Below are positions 41,137 to 51,833 of a DNA stretch of 64,000 nucleotides, in pieces. The notes beneath the pieces were generated by a model, which worked only from the letters and a program-made list of their open reading frames with translations, was not told the DNA's origin and did no database searches. The DNA comes from Acinetobacter rathckeae (GTDB lineage Bacteria; Pseudomonadota; Gammaproteobacteria; Pseudomonadales; Moraxellaceae). Location of the stretch: positions 1 to 64,000 of the forward strand of contig NZ_VTDO01000009.1 of the NCBI RefSeq assembly GCF_015627125.1. Reading direction: 5' to 3'. Each line of letters opens with the position of its first letter. The first letter of the stretch is position 1. The translations under genes and the position numbers were made by a program.

Positions 41137-41521
41137 GGCTTCCTCTACTTACTTAACGTGTGAGTAATAAACAATTTTTTAAAGTGGCGTATTATATTCT
41201 ATACCAGCAATATATACAAAGTTTTGCTGTAAGTTTATGTTTTAGACAAGCTTTTCAGTCTTTTTTTCATTCTATCTCATAATGTTCTTAACAAAAACTT
41301 AACAAAAGAGCACTTATTTATTTAAAATAATACTTAAAAACCACATGGTCATTGTTATAAAACATAGAGCACTAAACAGCTGATTTTAATATAAAAAAAC
41401 ATATAAAATTACACACATTAACAAAGCGTTTACGTGTTTACTATAAAGCAAGCTAGCACACAAACCAATAATGATTATTATTTAGCATACAACAACACCA
41501 ATACAGGGTTACACACCAACT
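41137..41521. other. Intergenic region between tig and the first TonB receptor
   Basis: About 385 AT-rich bases between two divergent genes. It must hold the tig promoter near its left end and the receptor promoter near its right end, with the Fur-like site at 41467-41485. No gene is seen. Confidence 0.6.
41467..41485 (+). promoter_or_regulatory. Fur-like site upstream of first TonB receptor
   Basis: AATAATGATTATTATTTAG contains overlapping GATAAT-type hexamers in inverted arrangement, close to the Fur consensus. It ends about 36 bases before the receptor start. Confidence 0.65.
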
Positions 41522-43801
41522 ATGTCCTTTATAAAAGCACGCAAGAAGCTGGTTTCATCAACCATTGCATCATCTCTCTCATTGGTTGCAGGTGCAGCTT
41601 TTGCACAAGAAGCAACAACAACGCTCAGTACCATCGATGTACAAGCTGCTGTCGAGACACCAAGCACTCCAAGCTATACCACTGTAAAATCTGCCAATAG
41701 TAAATATGTTGCTCCCTTAATTAACACACCAAAAAGTGTTGATGTCATTTCACAAAAGCTCCTTCAAGACACAAACTCAAACTCACTCACTCAAGCACTG
41801 CAAAATACTCCCAGTATCACACTTGCAGCCGGTGAAGGTGGAACACCATTTACCGATATTCCATACATCCGAGGCTATAGTGCCCAATCTTCTATTTATG
41901 TAGATGGCGTAAAAAATGCAACCTCACAAAACCGAGACATGTTTGACGTAGAACAAGTTGAAGTCACCAAAGGCTCAAGCTCTGCAATTTCAGGTGGCGG
42001 CGGTGCAGGTGGTAGCATTAACCTGATTACCAAACAAGCCCATGCTGGCGATCAGTACGAAGGAACAATTGCAGGCGGTACAGCCAACTACCGTCACATT
42101 AGTCTAGATGCCAACAAAGATTTTGGTGATGGCATGGCAGGCCGTGTGGTCATTATGGGGCATCAAAATGATAAACCAGGTGAGAAAAATGGGGCTGAAT
42201 ACAACCGTGTAGGTATTGCACCAAGTTTCACTTTTGGACTAGGTACACCAACAAGAGGTACTCTCAGTTATTACTACCTACAAAGTGACGACCTTCCAGA
42301 TGCAGGGATTCCCTTCCCGATCACAGGTGGTGCACCATATAGTGTGGCCAAAGGAACATACTATGGTTGGCGTAATCGAGATTTTGACCGTCGCCAAAAC
42401 CAAGTGGGTACATTTAAACTCGAACACGACTTTACAGACAGCCTCAACTTAAGTAATACCTTTACCTACAATCGCTCAACCACCAATTACATTGCCACCA
42501 ACCCAGATGACTCAAGTGGTAATATTGCACAATATGGCACCATATTCCGCCGTGCTGTCAGCCGTATTTCAGACACCAATGCTTATAGCGACCAAATGGC
42601 TCTTTCTGGTAAATTTAATACAGGAAGCATTAAACATAGCTTTAGCACAGGCGTAGACTGGAGTTACCAAGCCACCAATATGGGAATCTACTCCTTTAAT
42701 GGCTTTAATCCAACCACAGGCTTAGACATACAAGACCAAAGCCACAATACAATTAATGGCAGTGGCGAATCTTGTAAATATAGTAGCTATGGTTACTGCA
42801 CTACTTTATACAACCCAACCCCATACGATACCTATAGCGATACAGCAACTGCAGTCAAAGGCTACTCAACAACACGTAGCCGAAGCGTGGGGTTATATGC
42901 TTTAGACAGCATAGAGTTTTCACCACAGTGGTTACTTAACTTAGGCCTACGTTGGGATAACTTTAATACCGATGTAAAATACAACTACCCACTTAAACTA
43001 CGTAACGTACAATATAGTGCAGGTACACAATACGGTAGCGATACAGACTTCGTCTCTTACCAAGCAGGCTTAATTTATAAACCAACAGAAAACGGCAGTA
43101 TTTATACCAGTTTTGCGACATCCGCCAACCCTGTAGGTGTTGACCAAGGTGATGGTTCAGACTCAATTACTGCAAACAGCCAAGCCAACTCACTCAAACC
43201 TGAAGAAGCACGTACTTATGAAATTGGTACAAAATGGAATATTTTAAACAATAAAGCCAATGTAACTGCGGCAGTCTTTCGTACCGAAAAACAAAATACA
43301 CGTATTCAAGTTGACACCTCAAGCTATGCCAACGTAGGCACAAGCCATGTCAATGGTTTTGAACTGGGCTTAACAGGTGACTTAACAGACAAATGGAATA
43401 TTGCTACAGGTTATAGCTACTTAGACAGCAAGCTTACCAAAGCATCTACCTATGATGCCAGAGCACTTGCAGGTCAAGGCAAAGCCCTACCATTTGTATC
43501 AAAAAACAGTGCAACTTTATGGACAACCTATAAAATTACACCGAAATTTATTATTGGTGCAGGCGCACAGTACAATGACAAGTCTGTGGTGTCTTACCTC
43601 GCAACGAGCAGTACACCTAAATATGTACCTGCATACACGGTTTACAATGCTATGTTTAAATACAAAGTAACAGACAATGTAAATCTACAACTCAACATTA
43701 ACAACCTCACAGACAAGCTTTATTTCACCAACGCACACTATCACTATGCCATGCAGGCCGATGGTCGCAATGCTGTGCTAGCAATCAACTTTAAATACTA
43801 A
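41522..43801 (+). CDS. TonB-dependent siderophore receptor (type A, copy 1)
   Basis: An outer-membrane receptor for ferric siderophores, probably catecholate type, powered by TonB. The 759-residue product has a signal peptide ending AGAAFA near residue 29, a TonB-box-like STIDVQA near residues 38-44, a plug domain with TKSANS and VDVISQKLLQDT, and IYVDGVKNATSQNRDMFDVE near residues 123-142 (VEVTKG follows). The barrel ends in the usual aromatic residue (NFKY). It is a paralogue of the next receptor. A Fur-like site upstream suggests iron repression. Confidence 0.9.
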   Translation: MSFIKARKKLVSSTIASSLSLVAGAAFAQEATTTLSTIDVQAAVETPSTPSYTTVKSANSKYVAPLINTPKSVDVISQKLLQDTNSNSLTQALQNTPSITLAAGEGGTPFTDIPYIRGYSAQSSIYVDGVKNATSQNRDMFDVEQVEVTKGSSSAISGGGGAGGSINLITKQAHAGDQYEGTIAGGTANYRHISLDANKDFGDGMAGRVVIMGHQNDKPGEKNGAEYNRVGIAPSFTFGLGTPTRGTLSYYYLQSDDLPDAGIPFPITGGAPYSVAKGTYYGWRNRDFDRRQNQVGTFKLEHDFTDSLNLSNTFTYNRSTTNYIATNPDDSSGNIAQYGTIFRRAVSRISDTNAYSDQMALSGKFNTGSIKHSFSTGVDWSYQATNMGIYSFNGFNPTTGLDIQDQSHNTINGSGESCKYSSYGYCTTLYNPTPYDTYSDTATAVKGYSTTRSRSVGLYALDSIEFSPQWLLNLGLRWDNFNTDVKYNYPLKLRNVQYSAGTQYGSDTDFVSYQAGLIYKPTENGSIYTSFATSANPVGVDQGDGSDSITANSQANSLKPEEARTYEIGTKWNILNNKANVTAAVFRTEKQNTRIQVDTSSYANVGTSHVNGFELGLTGDLTDKWNIATGYSYLDSKLTKASTYDARALAGQGKALPFVSKNSATLWTTYKITPKFIIGAGAQYNDKSVVSYLATSSTPKYVPAYTVYNAMFKYKVTDNVNLQLNINNLTDKLYFTNAHYHYAMQADGRNAVLAINFKY

Positions 43802-43810
43802 ATCAACCCA

Positions 43811-43837
43811 CTAGTCACACATTTTATGTGTGACTAG
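43811..43837. terminator. Hairpin after the first receptor
   Basis: CTAGTCACACA pairs with TGTGTGACTAG around TTTTA, a perfect 11-base stem just after the stop. No T-tract follows, so its role as a terminator is uncertain. Confidence 0.5.
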
Positions 43838-44000
43838 CATTAAGCTTAAAATAAAATTAAAATATAAAAATTAATACCCATCAAAAGAAAAAAGTAATTG
43901 GCATTTTAAATAAGCATATATTTCATCATCTTAAATACAAACCAATCAATACATTATAAAAAAGCATTCTGTTTTAACCATTTTAAAAATACATAAAATT

Positions 44001-44019
44001 AACGATAATCATTATTGTT
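44001..44019 (+). promoter_or_regulatory. Fur box upstream of the second TonB receptor
   Basis: AACGATAATCATTATTGTT contains GATAATCATTATT, a near-perfect inverted repeat matching the Fur consensus. It lies 34 bases before the receptor start. Confidence 0.8.
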
Positions 44020-44053
44020 TATATAATCACTACAGTTTGTTACGAGAAAATAC

Positions 44054-46310
44054 ATGTCGTTCATTAAAACACGAAAAAAAATCGTCTCTTCAGCACTACT
44101 CTCTTCCCTTTCTATTGCATCAGGCACTGTGATTGCTGGACAAGATGCAACAAACCTACCAACGATTTCAGCACATGGACAAGAAGAAAGTCTAAAGGTT
44201 GAAAAGTCAGCCAATAGCAAATACCTTGTACCACTTCTTGATACAGCAAAATCTGTTGATGTAATTTCATCAAAGCTCATTAATGACACACAAGTCACTA
44301 CACTTAGCGATGCACTACGTACCGTTCCAGGCATTACACTGGGTGCAGGTGAAGGTGGCAACCCAAATGGTGATCGTCCATTTATTCGTGGTTACAACTC
44401 AGAAAGCTCTATTTACGTTGATGGGGTACGTAATGCAACATCTCAACAACGTGAAATGTTTGATGTAGAACAAGTTGAAGTCACTAAAGGCTCTGCATCT
44501 ACCCTTGGCGGTGGTGGTTCAACCGGTGGTAGCATTAATATGATCACCAAACTGCCAAAACTGACCGATGCTGTTCAAGGCTCAATTTCTAGCGGCACAA
44601 ATGACTACCGCCGTATCGTATTAGACGGCAACAAAAACTTTGATAACGGTATTGCAGGCCGTGTGGTTGTGATGGGTCACCAAAACACCAAAGCAGGTCA
44701 AAAAGATGGTGCTGAATACAACCGTGTAGGTATTGCACCAAGTATTGTTTTTGGTACAAACTCACCAACAAAAGCAACACTGAGTTACTACTACCTACGT
44801 ACCAATGACACACCAGACTCAGGCGTACCTTATAACAACCCAACAGGTACAGGTGTCTATGGTAAACCTGTAGATGTCAAACAAGGCATCTACAGGTTTA
44901 CATAACCGTGACTTCCAAAAACAAGAAAACCAAATAGGTACGTTTAAACTTGAACACACATTTGACAATGGCTTTAACCTTGCCAATATTGTGACGTACA
45001 GTCGCTCAAAAAATGATTACCTATGGACACAACCTGATGACTCTCAAGGTGATGTCACATACGGAAAAGTATGGCGTCGAGCAAACTCAAGCATTACAGA
45101 CACCGAAACCTTTGCAGACCAACTGGTTCTACAAGGCAAACTCAACACAGGCTCTGTTACACACCGCTTGAGCCTAGGTGCTGACTTTAGCCACCAAGCA
45201 ACAGACAAAGGTAGTTACGGTGTAACCAGCGGTTTACCTGCAGCGCAGTCTTGTGGTACAGGTACAAACAAAACCAACTCAACATATGGTATTGGTACAA
45301 GCAATGGCTATTGCACCTCTTTATACAACCCAAACTCATACGATGCATGGTCTAGCCAACTCATTTCTGGTTACACAGCTAAAACAACAACAAAAGACAC
45401 GGGTCTTTACATTTTAGACAACATTGAGTTTACACCTCAGTGGTTATTAGACCTTGGCGTACGTTGGGACAACTTCAATACCAAGCAAAACACTTATGCA
45501 AGTGTAAGCAGCACAGCATATACCTTACTTACAACACCAACCACTGTAGTGAGCAAAACTGACTTCTTTAGCTATACTGCTGGCTTAACCTACAAGCCTG
45601 TAGAACAAGGTAGCATTTACGCAAGTTTTGCAACGTCAGCCAACCCCGTAGGTATTAGTGCTGGCGATGGCTCTGAGACCATTTCAACTTCTTACAAAGA
45701 TTTAGAGCCAGAAACTGCACGCACTTTTGAAGTTGGTACAAAATGGGACTTATTTGACCGCCGTGCCAATGTGACTGCAGCAGTCTTCCGTACAGAAAAA
45801 CAAAATACTCGCATTGCCGTGTCACCAACTCAATACACCAATGGTGGTGCAAGCCGTGTGAATGGTTTTGAACTTGGCTTGAATGGTAACATTACAGCAA
45901 ATTGGGATATTAGCTTAGGCTACAGTTACCTAGATGCAATACAATCAGGGAACCCTGGTGTAAGTACACGCGATGGTTCAGCAATTCAAACTCGTGGAAA
46001 ACAACTTCCAAACGTACCTAAGAATAGTGCAACACTCTGGTCTACGTATAAAATCACACCAAAACTTACCTTGGGCGGTGGTGTAGTAGCAAGTGACAAA
46101 GTGTACGGTAACACCACAAATACCCTATGGGTTTCAGGCTACACCCGCTATGACCTCATGGCACGTTATGCAGTAAATAAAAATATTGATGTTCAACTAA
46201 ACGTCAATAACGTAAGTAACACTCGTTACTTCACTAAAGCATATGCATCACACTATGCAACCGAAGCAGAAGGACGTAACGGCGTACTTACAGTCAACTT
46301 CAAATACTAA
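44054..46310 (+). pseudogene. TonB-dependent siderophore receptor (type A, copy 2), frameshifted
   Basis: This gene encodes a paralogue of the receptor at 41522. Its first part, from ATG 44054, has a signal peptide and the plug blocks VDVISSKLINDTQ and IYVDGVRNATSQQREMFDVE. The frame breaks at 44894: VDVKQGIY reads into TAC-A-GGT, after which the continuing receptor sequence (GLHNRDFQKQENQIGTFKLE) lies in another frame. Copy 1 has YYGWRNRDFD at the same place, so two bases are lost or one gained. The second part runs to 46310 with barrel blocks and the C-terminal NFKY. As written the protein ends after about 283 residues. Confidence 0.88.
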
Positions 46311-46330
46311 GCGGAATTATTCGTAATAAA

Positions 46331-46354
46331 AAACAGTCTCTCTTGAGGCTGTTT
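46331..46354 (+). terminator. Possible terminator after the second receptor
   Basis: AAACAGTCTC and GAGGCTGTTT pair over ten positions with one G-T pair, loop TCTT. The T-tract is short. Confidence 0.6.
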
Positions 46355-46453
46355 CTACTAAAGCAATTAAATATAACTCTAACAACAAAATAAAAACACC
46401 TACGAATAAATACACATAAAAATCAGCAAACAAAAACATAAACTTGCAAATAA

Positions 46454-46472
46454 AAATAATTATCATTTATAC
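46454..46472 (+). promoter_or_regulatory. Fur-like site upstream of the third TonB receptor
   Basis: AAATAATTATCATTTATAC resembles the Fur consensus. The same 19 bases occur at 49431 upstream of the fourth receptor. Confidence 0.7.
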
Positions 46473-46539
46473 TATGATTACATATATTAACAAATTTAAA
46501 ATGTGAAATTCTTAATTTATACATAAAGGAATAAAACGA

Positions 46540-48786
46540 ATGACGAAAAAGATTGCCAACAAACGTAACAATACGGCAAAAACCGTAGCGCTTGCGATGA
46601 CTTTACCCAACTTAGCATTTGCAGCAACATCTGATGTTACGAATCTACCAACCATTGAAAGTGCATCACACTCAAATAGCCATTACGCAAAACATAGCTC
46701 TTCAGACAAAAGAGCTCAATCCATATTAAATACACCGCGAACAACACAGATCATTACTCAAAAAGCATTACAAGAACAAAACCTGCTTTCTTTACAAGAT
46801 GCCCTTTCAACCACACCTGGTATTTCTTTTGGTGCAGGTGAAGGTGGTGGCGGTTATGGTGATAAAATTACTTTACGTGGCTACGATGCAACAAGCAACA
46901 TCACTGCAGATGGCTTAAGAGATACCGCATTAACGAATCGAAGTGATCTATTTAACTCTGAAGCAGTAGAAATTACCAAAGGAGCCAACTCTGTCGAGAA
47001 CGGTGCTGGCCAAGTCAGTGGTGGTGTTAACCTTGTGACCAAGTCACCCAAAGACCATGACTTCAATCATCTATCGGTAGGACTTGGCACAGATCACTAC
47101 ACACGAATGACAGGTGACTTCAACAAGGTAATTGATGACGACACAGCGATTCGCCTGAATGTGATGGCACACAAAAACAACTACCCTGAACGTGATGAAC
47201 AACTTAAACGCTGGGGTATTGCACCCTCTATAACCTTTGGTATTGGTAGAAATACCAAAGCGACTCTGTCTTACATTCATCAAGAAGACGACAACGACCC
47301 ACAATATGGCGTCCCATACTATAACGGCCGTGCGGTACCAGGCATCTCAAATAAAAATAATTATGGATACACCGATATAGATAATATTCGTATCACAAAT
47401 AATACTGGACTGCTCAAAGTAAAAAGTGAAATCACAGACAATGTTAAGTTCAACTCTGTAACACGACTAAGTGATATTCATCAAATATCTACAATATCAG
47501 CACCACAAGGTACTTTCTGTCTAGCAAATGGTATGGCACCAACAGCATATACCAACGCAAATACCACAGGTTATACAAAATGTACAACACCTGGACAATA
47601 CATTGTTAGTGGCCCTCGTGGATTTAAACGAGACACTGAAACCAAACAAATTGCAAATGATAGCAATATCAAAATTCAAATCGGTTCAAAATATGTTAAA
47701 AATACGACCATCATCGGTGGTGGACTCAGTCAGGAAGATTACACACTAAAAAGCGGAAGCTACTTAAATAATGCCGATGGCTCAACAAGCACCCGCCCAA
47801 ATATGAATGTTTACAACCCGAATCATGTTTGGAATAACTCAATAAACTATATCCAAGCAGACAGTCGTAGTGGCTCAGGTAGTTTAGACACCTATTATGG
47901 CTATATTTTCAACAACACCAAATTCGGCTCTCATTGGTTACTTGATCTAGGTGCACGTTATGACAATACAAATGGTGTATACCGTGACATCAATGGAGCC
48001 GTTACAGGTTCTCAAAAAGCAAATTTATTTAGCTATAATGCTGGTATTACGTTTAAACCAACGGAGTCAACAAGCCTATACTTAAGCTATGCAAACTCTG
48101 AAAAACCAACCATTGGCGTCGCAAGCGAAACATGCACAAGTACTGCAACAAATAATACGTGTAATGTAAAACCAGAAACAGCCATAAACTATGAGGTTGG
48201 GGCAAAATGGGAAGTGAACCCAAATCTTCTTGTGACTATTGCGGGCTTCAGAAATGAACGCAACAAAGTACGTGTACAAGGTAGCGATGGTTTCAACTAT
48301 GTCTTAGATGGTAAAAACTATGTGAATGGCGTAGAAGCTGGTCTTGCAGGAAACTTCACACCGAACTGGGACATTACGGCAAGTATGGCGTGGATGAAAG
48401 GCAAGTTCAACCAAACAGCCGCAAATGGGATTCAAGATTTTTCCAAAGGCGACTTCGTAACACAAGTGCCAGAGTACTCAGGAAGCCTATGGACCAACTA
48501 CAAAGTGAATGACCAATGGAAAGTTGGTTATGGGGCAACATATCAAGGAAAAATGTATTTAAGTACACACACCTCCGCTACAAACAATAAAGTTGCTCAA
48601 GTTCAATCAGAGGACTACTTACTACATCATGCATCAATCACTTACACCATGAGTAAAAACTTAAACTTCCAACTGATTGGGCGTAACCTAGCGAATAAAA
48701 TTTATTATACACACATTCGTAACAATGGCTGGGCAATGCCTGGCGAAGGTCGCCAAGCGGTTCTAAATATCAACTACAAGTTTTAA
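46540..48786 (+). CDS. TonB-dependent siderophore receptor (type B, copy 1)
   Basis: A 748-residue outer-membrane receptor with the N-terminal export region NTAKTVALAMTLPNLAFAAT and a TonB-box-like LPTIESASH near residues 35-45. The plug has QNLLSLQDALSTTPGISFGA near residues 80-100, GGGGYGDKITLRGYDATSN near 104-122 and EITKGANSVENGAGQVSGG near 140-160. The barrel ends NINYKF. It is a paralogue of the receptor at 49515 and differs clearly from the two type A receptors. AAAGGA precedes the start, and a Fur-like site lies upstream. Confidence 0.9.
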   Translation: MTKKIANKRNNTAKTVALAMTLPNLAFAATSDVTNLPTIESASHSNSHYAKHSSSDKRAQSILNTPRTTQIITQKALQEQNLLSLQDALSTTPGISFGAGEGGGGYGDKITLRGYDATSNITADGLRDTALTNRSDLFNSEAVEITKGANSVENGAGQVSGGVNLVTKSPKDHDFNHLSVGLGTDHYTRMTGDFNKVIDDDTAIRLNVMAHKNNYPERDEQLKRWGIAPSITFGIGRNTKATLSYIHQEDDNDPQYGVPYYNGRAVPGISNKNNYGYTDIDNIRITNNTGLLKVKSEITDNVKFNSVTRLSDIHQISTISAPQGTFCLANGMAPTAYTNANTTGYTKCTTPGQYIVSGPRGFKRDTETKQIANDSNIKIQIGSKYVKNTTIIGGGLSQEDYTLKSGSYLNNADGSTSTRPNMNVYNPNHVWNNSINYIQADSRSGSGSLDTYYGYIFNNTKFGSHWLLDLGARYDNTNGVYRDINGAVTGSQKANLFSYNAGITFKPTESTSLYLSYANSEKPTIGVASETCTSTATNNTCNVKPETAINYEVGAKWEVNPNLLVTIAGFRNERNKVRVQGSDGFNYVLDGKNYVNGVEAGLAGNFTPNWDITASMAWMKGKFNQTAANGIQDFSKGDFVTQVPEYSGSLWTNYKVNDQWKVGYGATYQGKMYLSTHTSATNNKVAQVQSEDYLLHHASITYTMSKNLNFQLIGRNLANKIYYTHIRNNGWAMPGEGRQAVLNINYKF

Positions 48787-48810
48787 TATTTAAGCAATAT
48801 TAGAGGCATC

Positions 48811-48848
48811 AAAAAGCGTTTGCGATTACAATATGGCAAACGCTTTTT
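48811..48848 (+). terminator. Rho-independent terminator after the third receptor
   Basis: AAAAAGCGTTTGC pairs perfectly with GCAAACGCTTTTT around a 12-base loop. A near-copy lies after the fourth receptor. Confidence 0.9.
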
Positions 48849-48922
48849 GTCATATTGTAATATTAATAAAAATAGAACCTTTTTAAAGATTAAAACATTA
48901 ACCACTTGATATGATGCTTTAA

Positions 48923-49231
48923 ATTGAATGCCCTTGCTTGCAATCACTTAAACTTAACGCTAAACAACCGAAAGAACCATTTTTTATTACTTTAAATATT
49001 AAGCGAGAAAGAATTTTTGAATCAAATCTAATTCAATCATCCATGCAATTTAAGCTCACTGATGACGAATACTTTCAGATGATTAAAGCACCTAAGAAGC
49101 TAGAAATATACATTTAATGGCATAACCATCACCTCAGCCAACATCTTGAAAACTTCAGCCTAAATCAAAAAGATCTGAAAACCACAGTATCTTAGCTAAA
49201 ACCTATAAATGCTGCCGAGCAAGTCAAATAA
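48923..49231 (+). pseudogene. Decayed coding remnant of unknown family
   Basis: One frame stays protein-like for about 102 codons but contains in-frame stops at 49115-49117 and 49193-49195 before ending at 49229-49231. Its codons read as segments such as QPKEPFFITLNIKRERIFES, FKLTDDEYFQMIKAPKKLEI and HHLSQHLENFSLNQKDLKTT, which look like real protein and not random AT-rich sequence. There is no clear start. I do not recognise the family. Confidence 0.4.
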
Positions 49232-49430
49232 GGACGTTATTAGAAATGATTTTTCTTTCAAAAATAACGATAGTAATAAAACTTAAAATAAAATTAAAAA
49301 AACACAAAAAATACATTAAAATCGGCAAAAACAATTAACAATCTAAAAAAAACATAAAACCCAGATATATATTACTATTTAAAATCAAAAACTTAGTTAA
49401 AAATACCAAATAACATTATATTTTAAATAT

Positions 49431-49449
49431 AAATAATTATCATTTATAC
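49431..49449 (+). promoter_or_regulatory. Fur-like site upstream of the fourth TonB receptor
   Basis: AAATAATTATCATTTATAC is identical to the site before the third receptor. It lies about 65 bases before the start codon. Confidence 0.7.
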
Positions 49450-49514
49450 TCATTACTCTTTCGATCGTTTATTCATCAAAACGATAATATGAGTCACTTT
49501 TAAAGGGCGTACTT

Positions 49515-51809
49515 ATGCCAAGTCAGAAAACAAAACCCAATACTCACGCAGCAAAAACAGTAGCACTTGCAATTGCACTCCCCAATCTTGCATTTGCAGC
49601 ATCGACTGAGTCTGTACAACATTTGCCATCTATTCAAAGCAGTGCCAACAGTGAAAATAGCTTTTATGCCAAAGAAAGCTCATCAACAAAGCGTATACAG
49701 CCTTTACGTGATACTGCAAAAACAACTCAAGTCCTCACTGAACAAACCTTAAAAGAACAAAATCTACTTTCACTACAAGATGCACTTTCAACCACACCAG
49801 GTATTTCTTTTAGTGCAGGTGAAGCAGGCGGTACTCTCGGTGACCGCATTAACCTTCGTGGCTACGATGCAAAAAATAACATCACTACCGATGGTATTCG
49901 TGACACAGCCATTATTACTCGTACCGACTTATTTAATTACGATGCTGTAGAAATTAATAAAGGGGCAAACTCTGTAGAAAATGGTGCAGGCCAAGTCAGT
50001 GGTGGCGTAAACCTTGTGACTAAAGTACCAAAAAATAAAGATGAACATCTTGTTTCTGTGGGCTTAGGTACAGATCACTACAGACGCATTACAGGCGACT
50101 TCAATAAAGTCCTCACAGACGATATTGCGTTTCGTTTAAACGTGATGGGACATGAAAATACCTACCCTGGACGCAGTGAAGAACTCAAACGTTGGGGCAT
50201 TGCACCCTCTATTTCTTTTGGCATTGGTGAAAGCACCAAAGCGACTCTTGCCTACGCTTACCAAAAAGACAGCAATGACCCACTATACGGCGTGCCTTAC
50301 TTTAATGGTCGTGGTGTAGATGGGCTTTCACCTGCCACATATTACGGCTTTAGAAACCTAGATCAGATTCACATTAAAAATAGCAACGGCCTATTAAAAG
50401 TGGATAGCCAGCTGAGCGACAACATACAACTACACTCAGTCACTCGTCTAAGCAATATTTCACAAACTGGGGTGACTTCTTCACCACGTGGTACTTTTTG
50501 TTCATTCGCAGGGCTAACACCTGTAGTAAAAAGTAACAGCAACAAAACAGGTTATACCTCTTGTAACCAACCAGGGCGTTATATTCCAGATGCAGTACGT
50601 TTTGGCTTTGTGAATAACATTACCGCCAAACAATTTGCCAACGACACCAATATCAGATTCACTTTTGAAAATGAGCAGGTTAAAAACACACTCATTACAG
50701 GTATTGGTTTTAGCCAAGAAGAATACACCAGATTACTCGGTGGCTTATTGTTTAACAGCAATGGCACACGTATGACACTGCCTTCAACAGACCTTTACAA
50801 CCCAAACAACCACTGGAGTGGAGCAACCAACTTTAGAGCATCAGAATACGCAACTGGTAGCATGAACAGCTATTACGGCTATTTATTCAACAACACCAAG
50901 TTTGGTTCACACTGGATACTTGACCTTGGCGTACGTTTTGACCGCTCAGAAAGTAAGTACACCAGTAGCACCTATTCAGCAACAACCCAGCAAGTTACTG
51001 CAACAGCACCTGCTTCGCAAAATGCAAACCTATTAAGCTACAGTGTAGGTTTGACATATAAACCAACAGAAGCGGTCAGTATTTACACCAGTTATGCCAA
51101 CTCACAAAAACCAACCATGGATGCAGCCAATACACCATGTGTTGCCACAAACGTAGGAAATACTTGTAATACCAAGCCCGAAAGTGCACTCAACTACGAA
51201 CTTGGTATGAAATGGGAAGCCAATCCAAACCTACTTTTTACCATGGCAGGCTTTAGAACTGAATCAAATAAAGTACGCATACAAGGTGCAGACAACCAAA
51301 ATACCGTGTTAGACGGCAAAAACTACATCAACGGTGTAGAGGCAGGTTTATTTGGTCAAATCACCAAAAATTGGGATGTGACTGCAACATTTGCATGGAT
51401 GGAAGGTAAATACAAACAAACCACGGTAGGCAATGTCCCCGATTACCAAAAAGGCAATCGCATTATGTTAGTACCAGTTTACTCGGGCCATGTATGGACA
51501 ACTTACGCACTGAACGACCAATGGCAAGCGGGCTACGGCATCACTTACCAAGGTAAAATGTACACAAGCTCACAAACCGCTCAAAACAACACCTTGCCAC
51601 AAACCCAATCTCAAGACTACTTCACGCATGATGCATCTATTACATATCAGTTTAACAAAAACTTAAATGTACAGTTGATTGGTCGTAACCTTACCAACAA
51701 AACGTACTACACCAACCTACGGGCAGGAGAAGCAAGACAAAATAGCTCTGGTTTTGCCTTACCTGGTGCAGGACGCCAAACTGTACTCAACATCAACTAT
51801 AAATTCTAA
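49515..51809 (+). CDS. TonB-dependent siderophore receptor (type B, copy 2)
   Basis: A 764-residue paralogue of the receptor at 46540. It shares the export region AAKTVALAIALPNLAFAAST, plug blocks QNLLSLQDALSTTPGISFSA and EINKGANSVENGAGQVSGG, and the C-terminal NINYKF. The first ten or so residues differ. AAAGGG precedes the ATG. It is followed by a terminator nearly identical to that of the third receptor and then by the PiuC-type gene, the usual neighbour of PiuA-like receptors. Ligand specificity is not decided by sequence. Confidence 0.9.
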   Translation: MPSQKTKPNTHAAKTVALAIALPNLAFAASTESVQHLPSIQSSANSENSFYAKESSSTKRIQPLRDTAKTTQVLTEQTLKEQNLLSLQDALSTTPGISFSAGEAGGTLGDRINLRGYDAKNNITTDGIRDTAIITRTDLFNYDAVEINKGANSVENGAGQVSGGVNLVTKVPKNKDEHLVSVGLGTDHYRRITGDFNKVLTDDIAFRLNVMGHENTYPGRSEELKRWGIAPSISFGIGESTKATLAYAYQKDSNDPLYGVPYFNGRGVDGLSPATYYGFRNLDQIHIKNSNGLLKVDSQLSDNIQLHSVTRLSNISQTGVTSSPRGTFCSFAGLTPVVKSNSNKTGYTSCNQPGRYIPDAVRFGFVNNITAKQFANDTNIRFTFENEQVKNTLITGIGFSQEEYTRLLGGLLFNSNGTRMTLPSTDLYNPNNHWSGATNFRASEYATGSMNSYYGYLFNNTKFGSHWILDLGVRFDRSESKYTSSTYSATTQQVTATAPASQNANLLSYSVGLTYKPTEAVSIYTSYANSQKPTMDAANTPCVATNVGNTCNTKPESALNYELGMKWEANPNLLFTMAGFRTESNKVRIQGADNQNTVLDGKNYINGVEAGLFGQITKNWDVTATFAWMEGKYKQTTVGNVPDYQKGNRIMLVPVYSGHVWTTYALNDQWQAGYGITYQGKMYTSSQTAQNNTLPQTQSQDYFTHDASITYQFNKNLNVQLIGRNLTNKTYYTNLRAGEARQNSSGFALPGAGRQTVLNINYKF

Positions 51810-51833
51810 TCTTTAAGCAATATTAGAAGTATC

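Larger units (their letters stand above)
48787..49514. other. Intergenic region between third and fourth receptors
   Basis: About 730 AT-rich bases without an intact gene. From left to right it holds a strong terminator at 48811-48848, a decayed coding remnant at 48923-49231, roughly 200 bases of very AT-rich sequence, and a Fur-like site at 49431-49449 before the next start. Confidence 0.6.

Noticed and set aside
44880..44905. Programmed frameshift in the second receptor
   Set aside because: No slippery heptamer or homopolymer is present at the break, and this gene family is not known to use frameshifting.
44874..46310. An independent receptor gene starting at 44874
   Set aside because: It lacks a signal peptide and plug and continues the receptor interrupted at 44894 in another frame.
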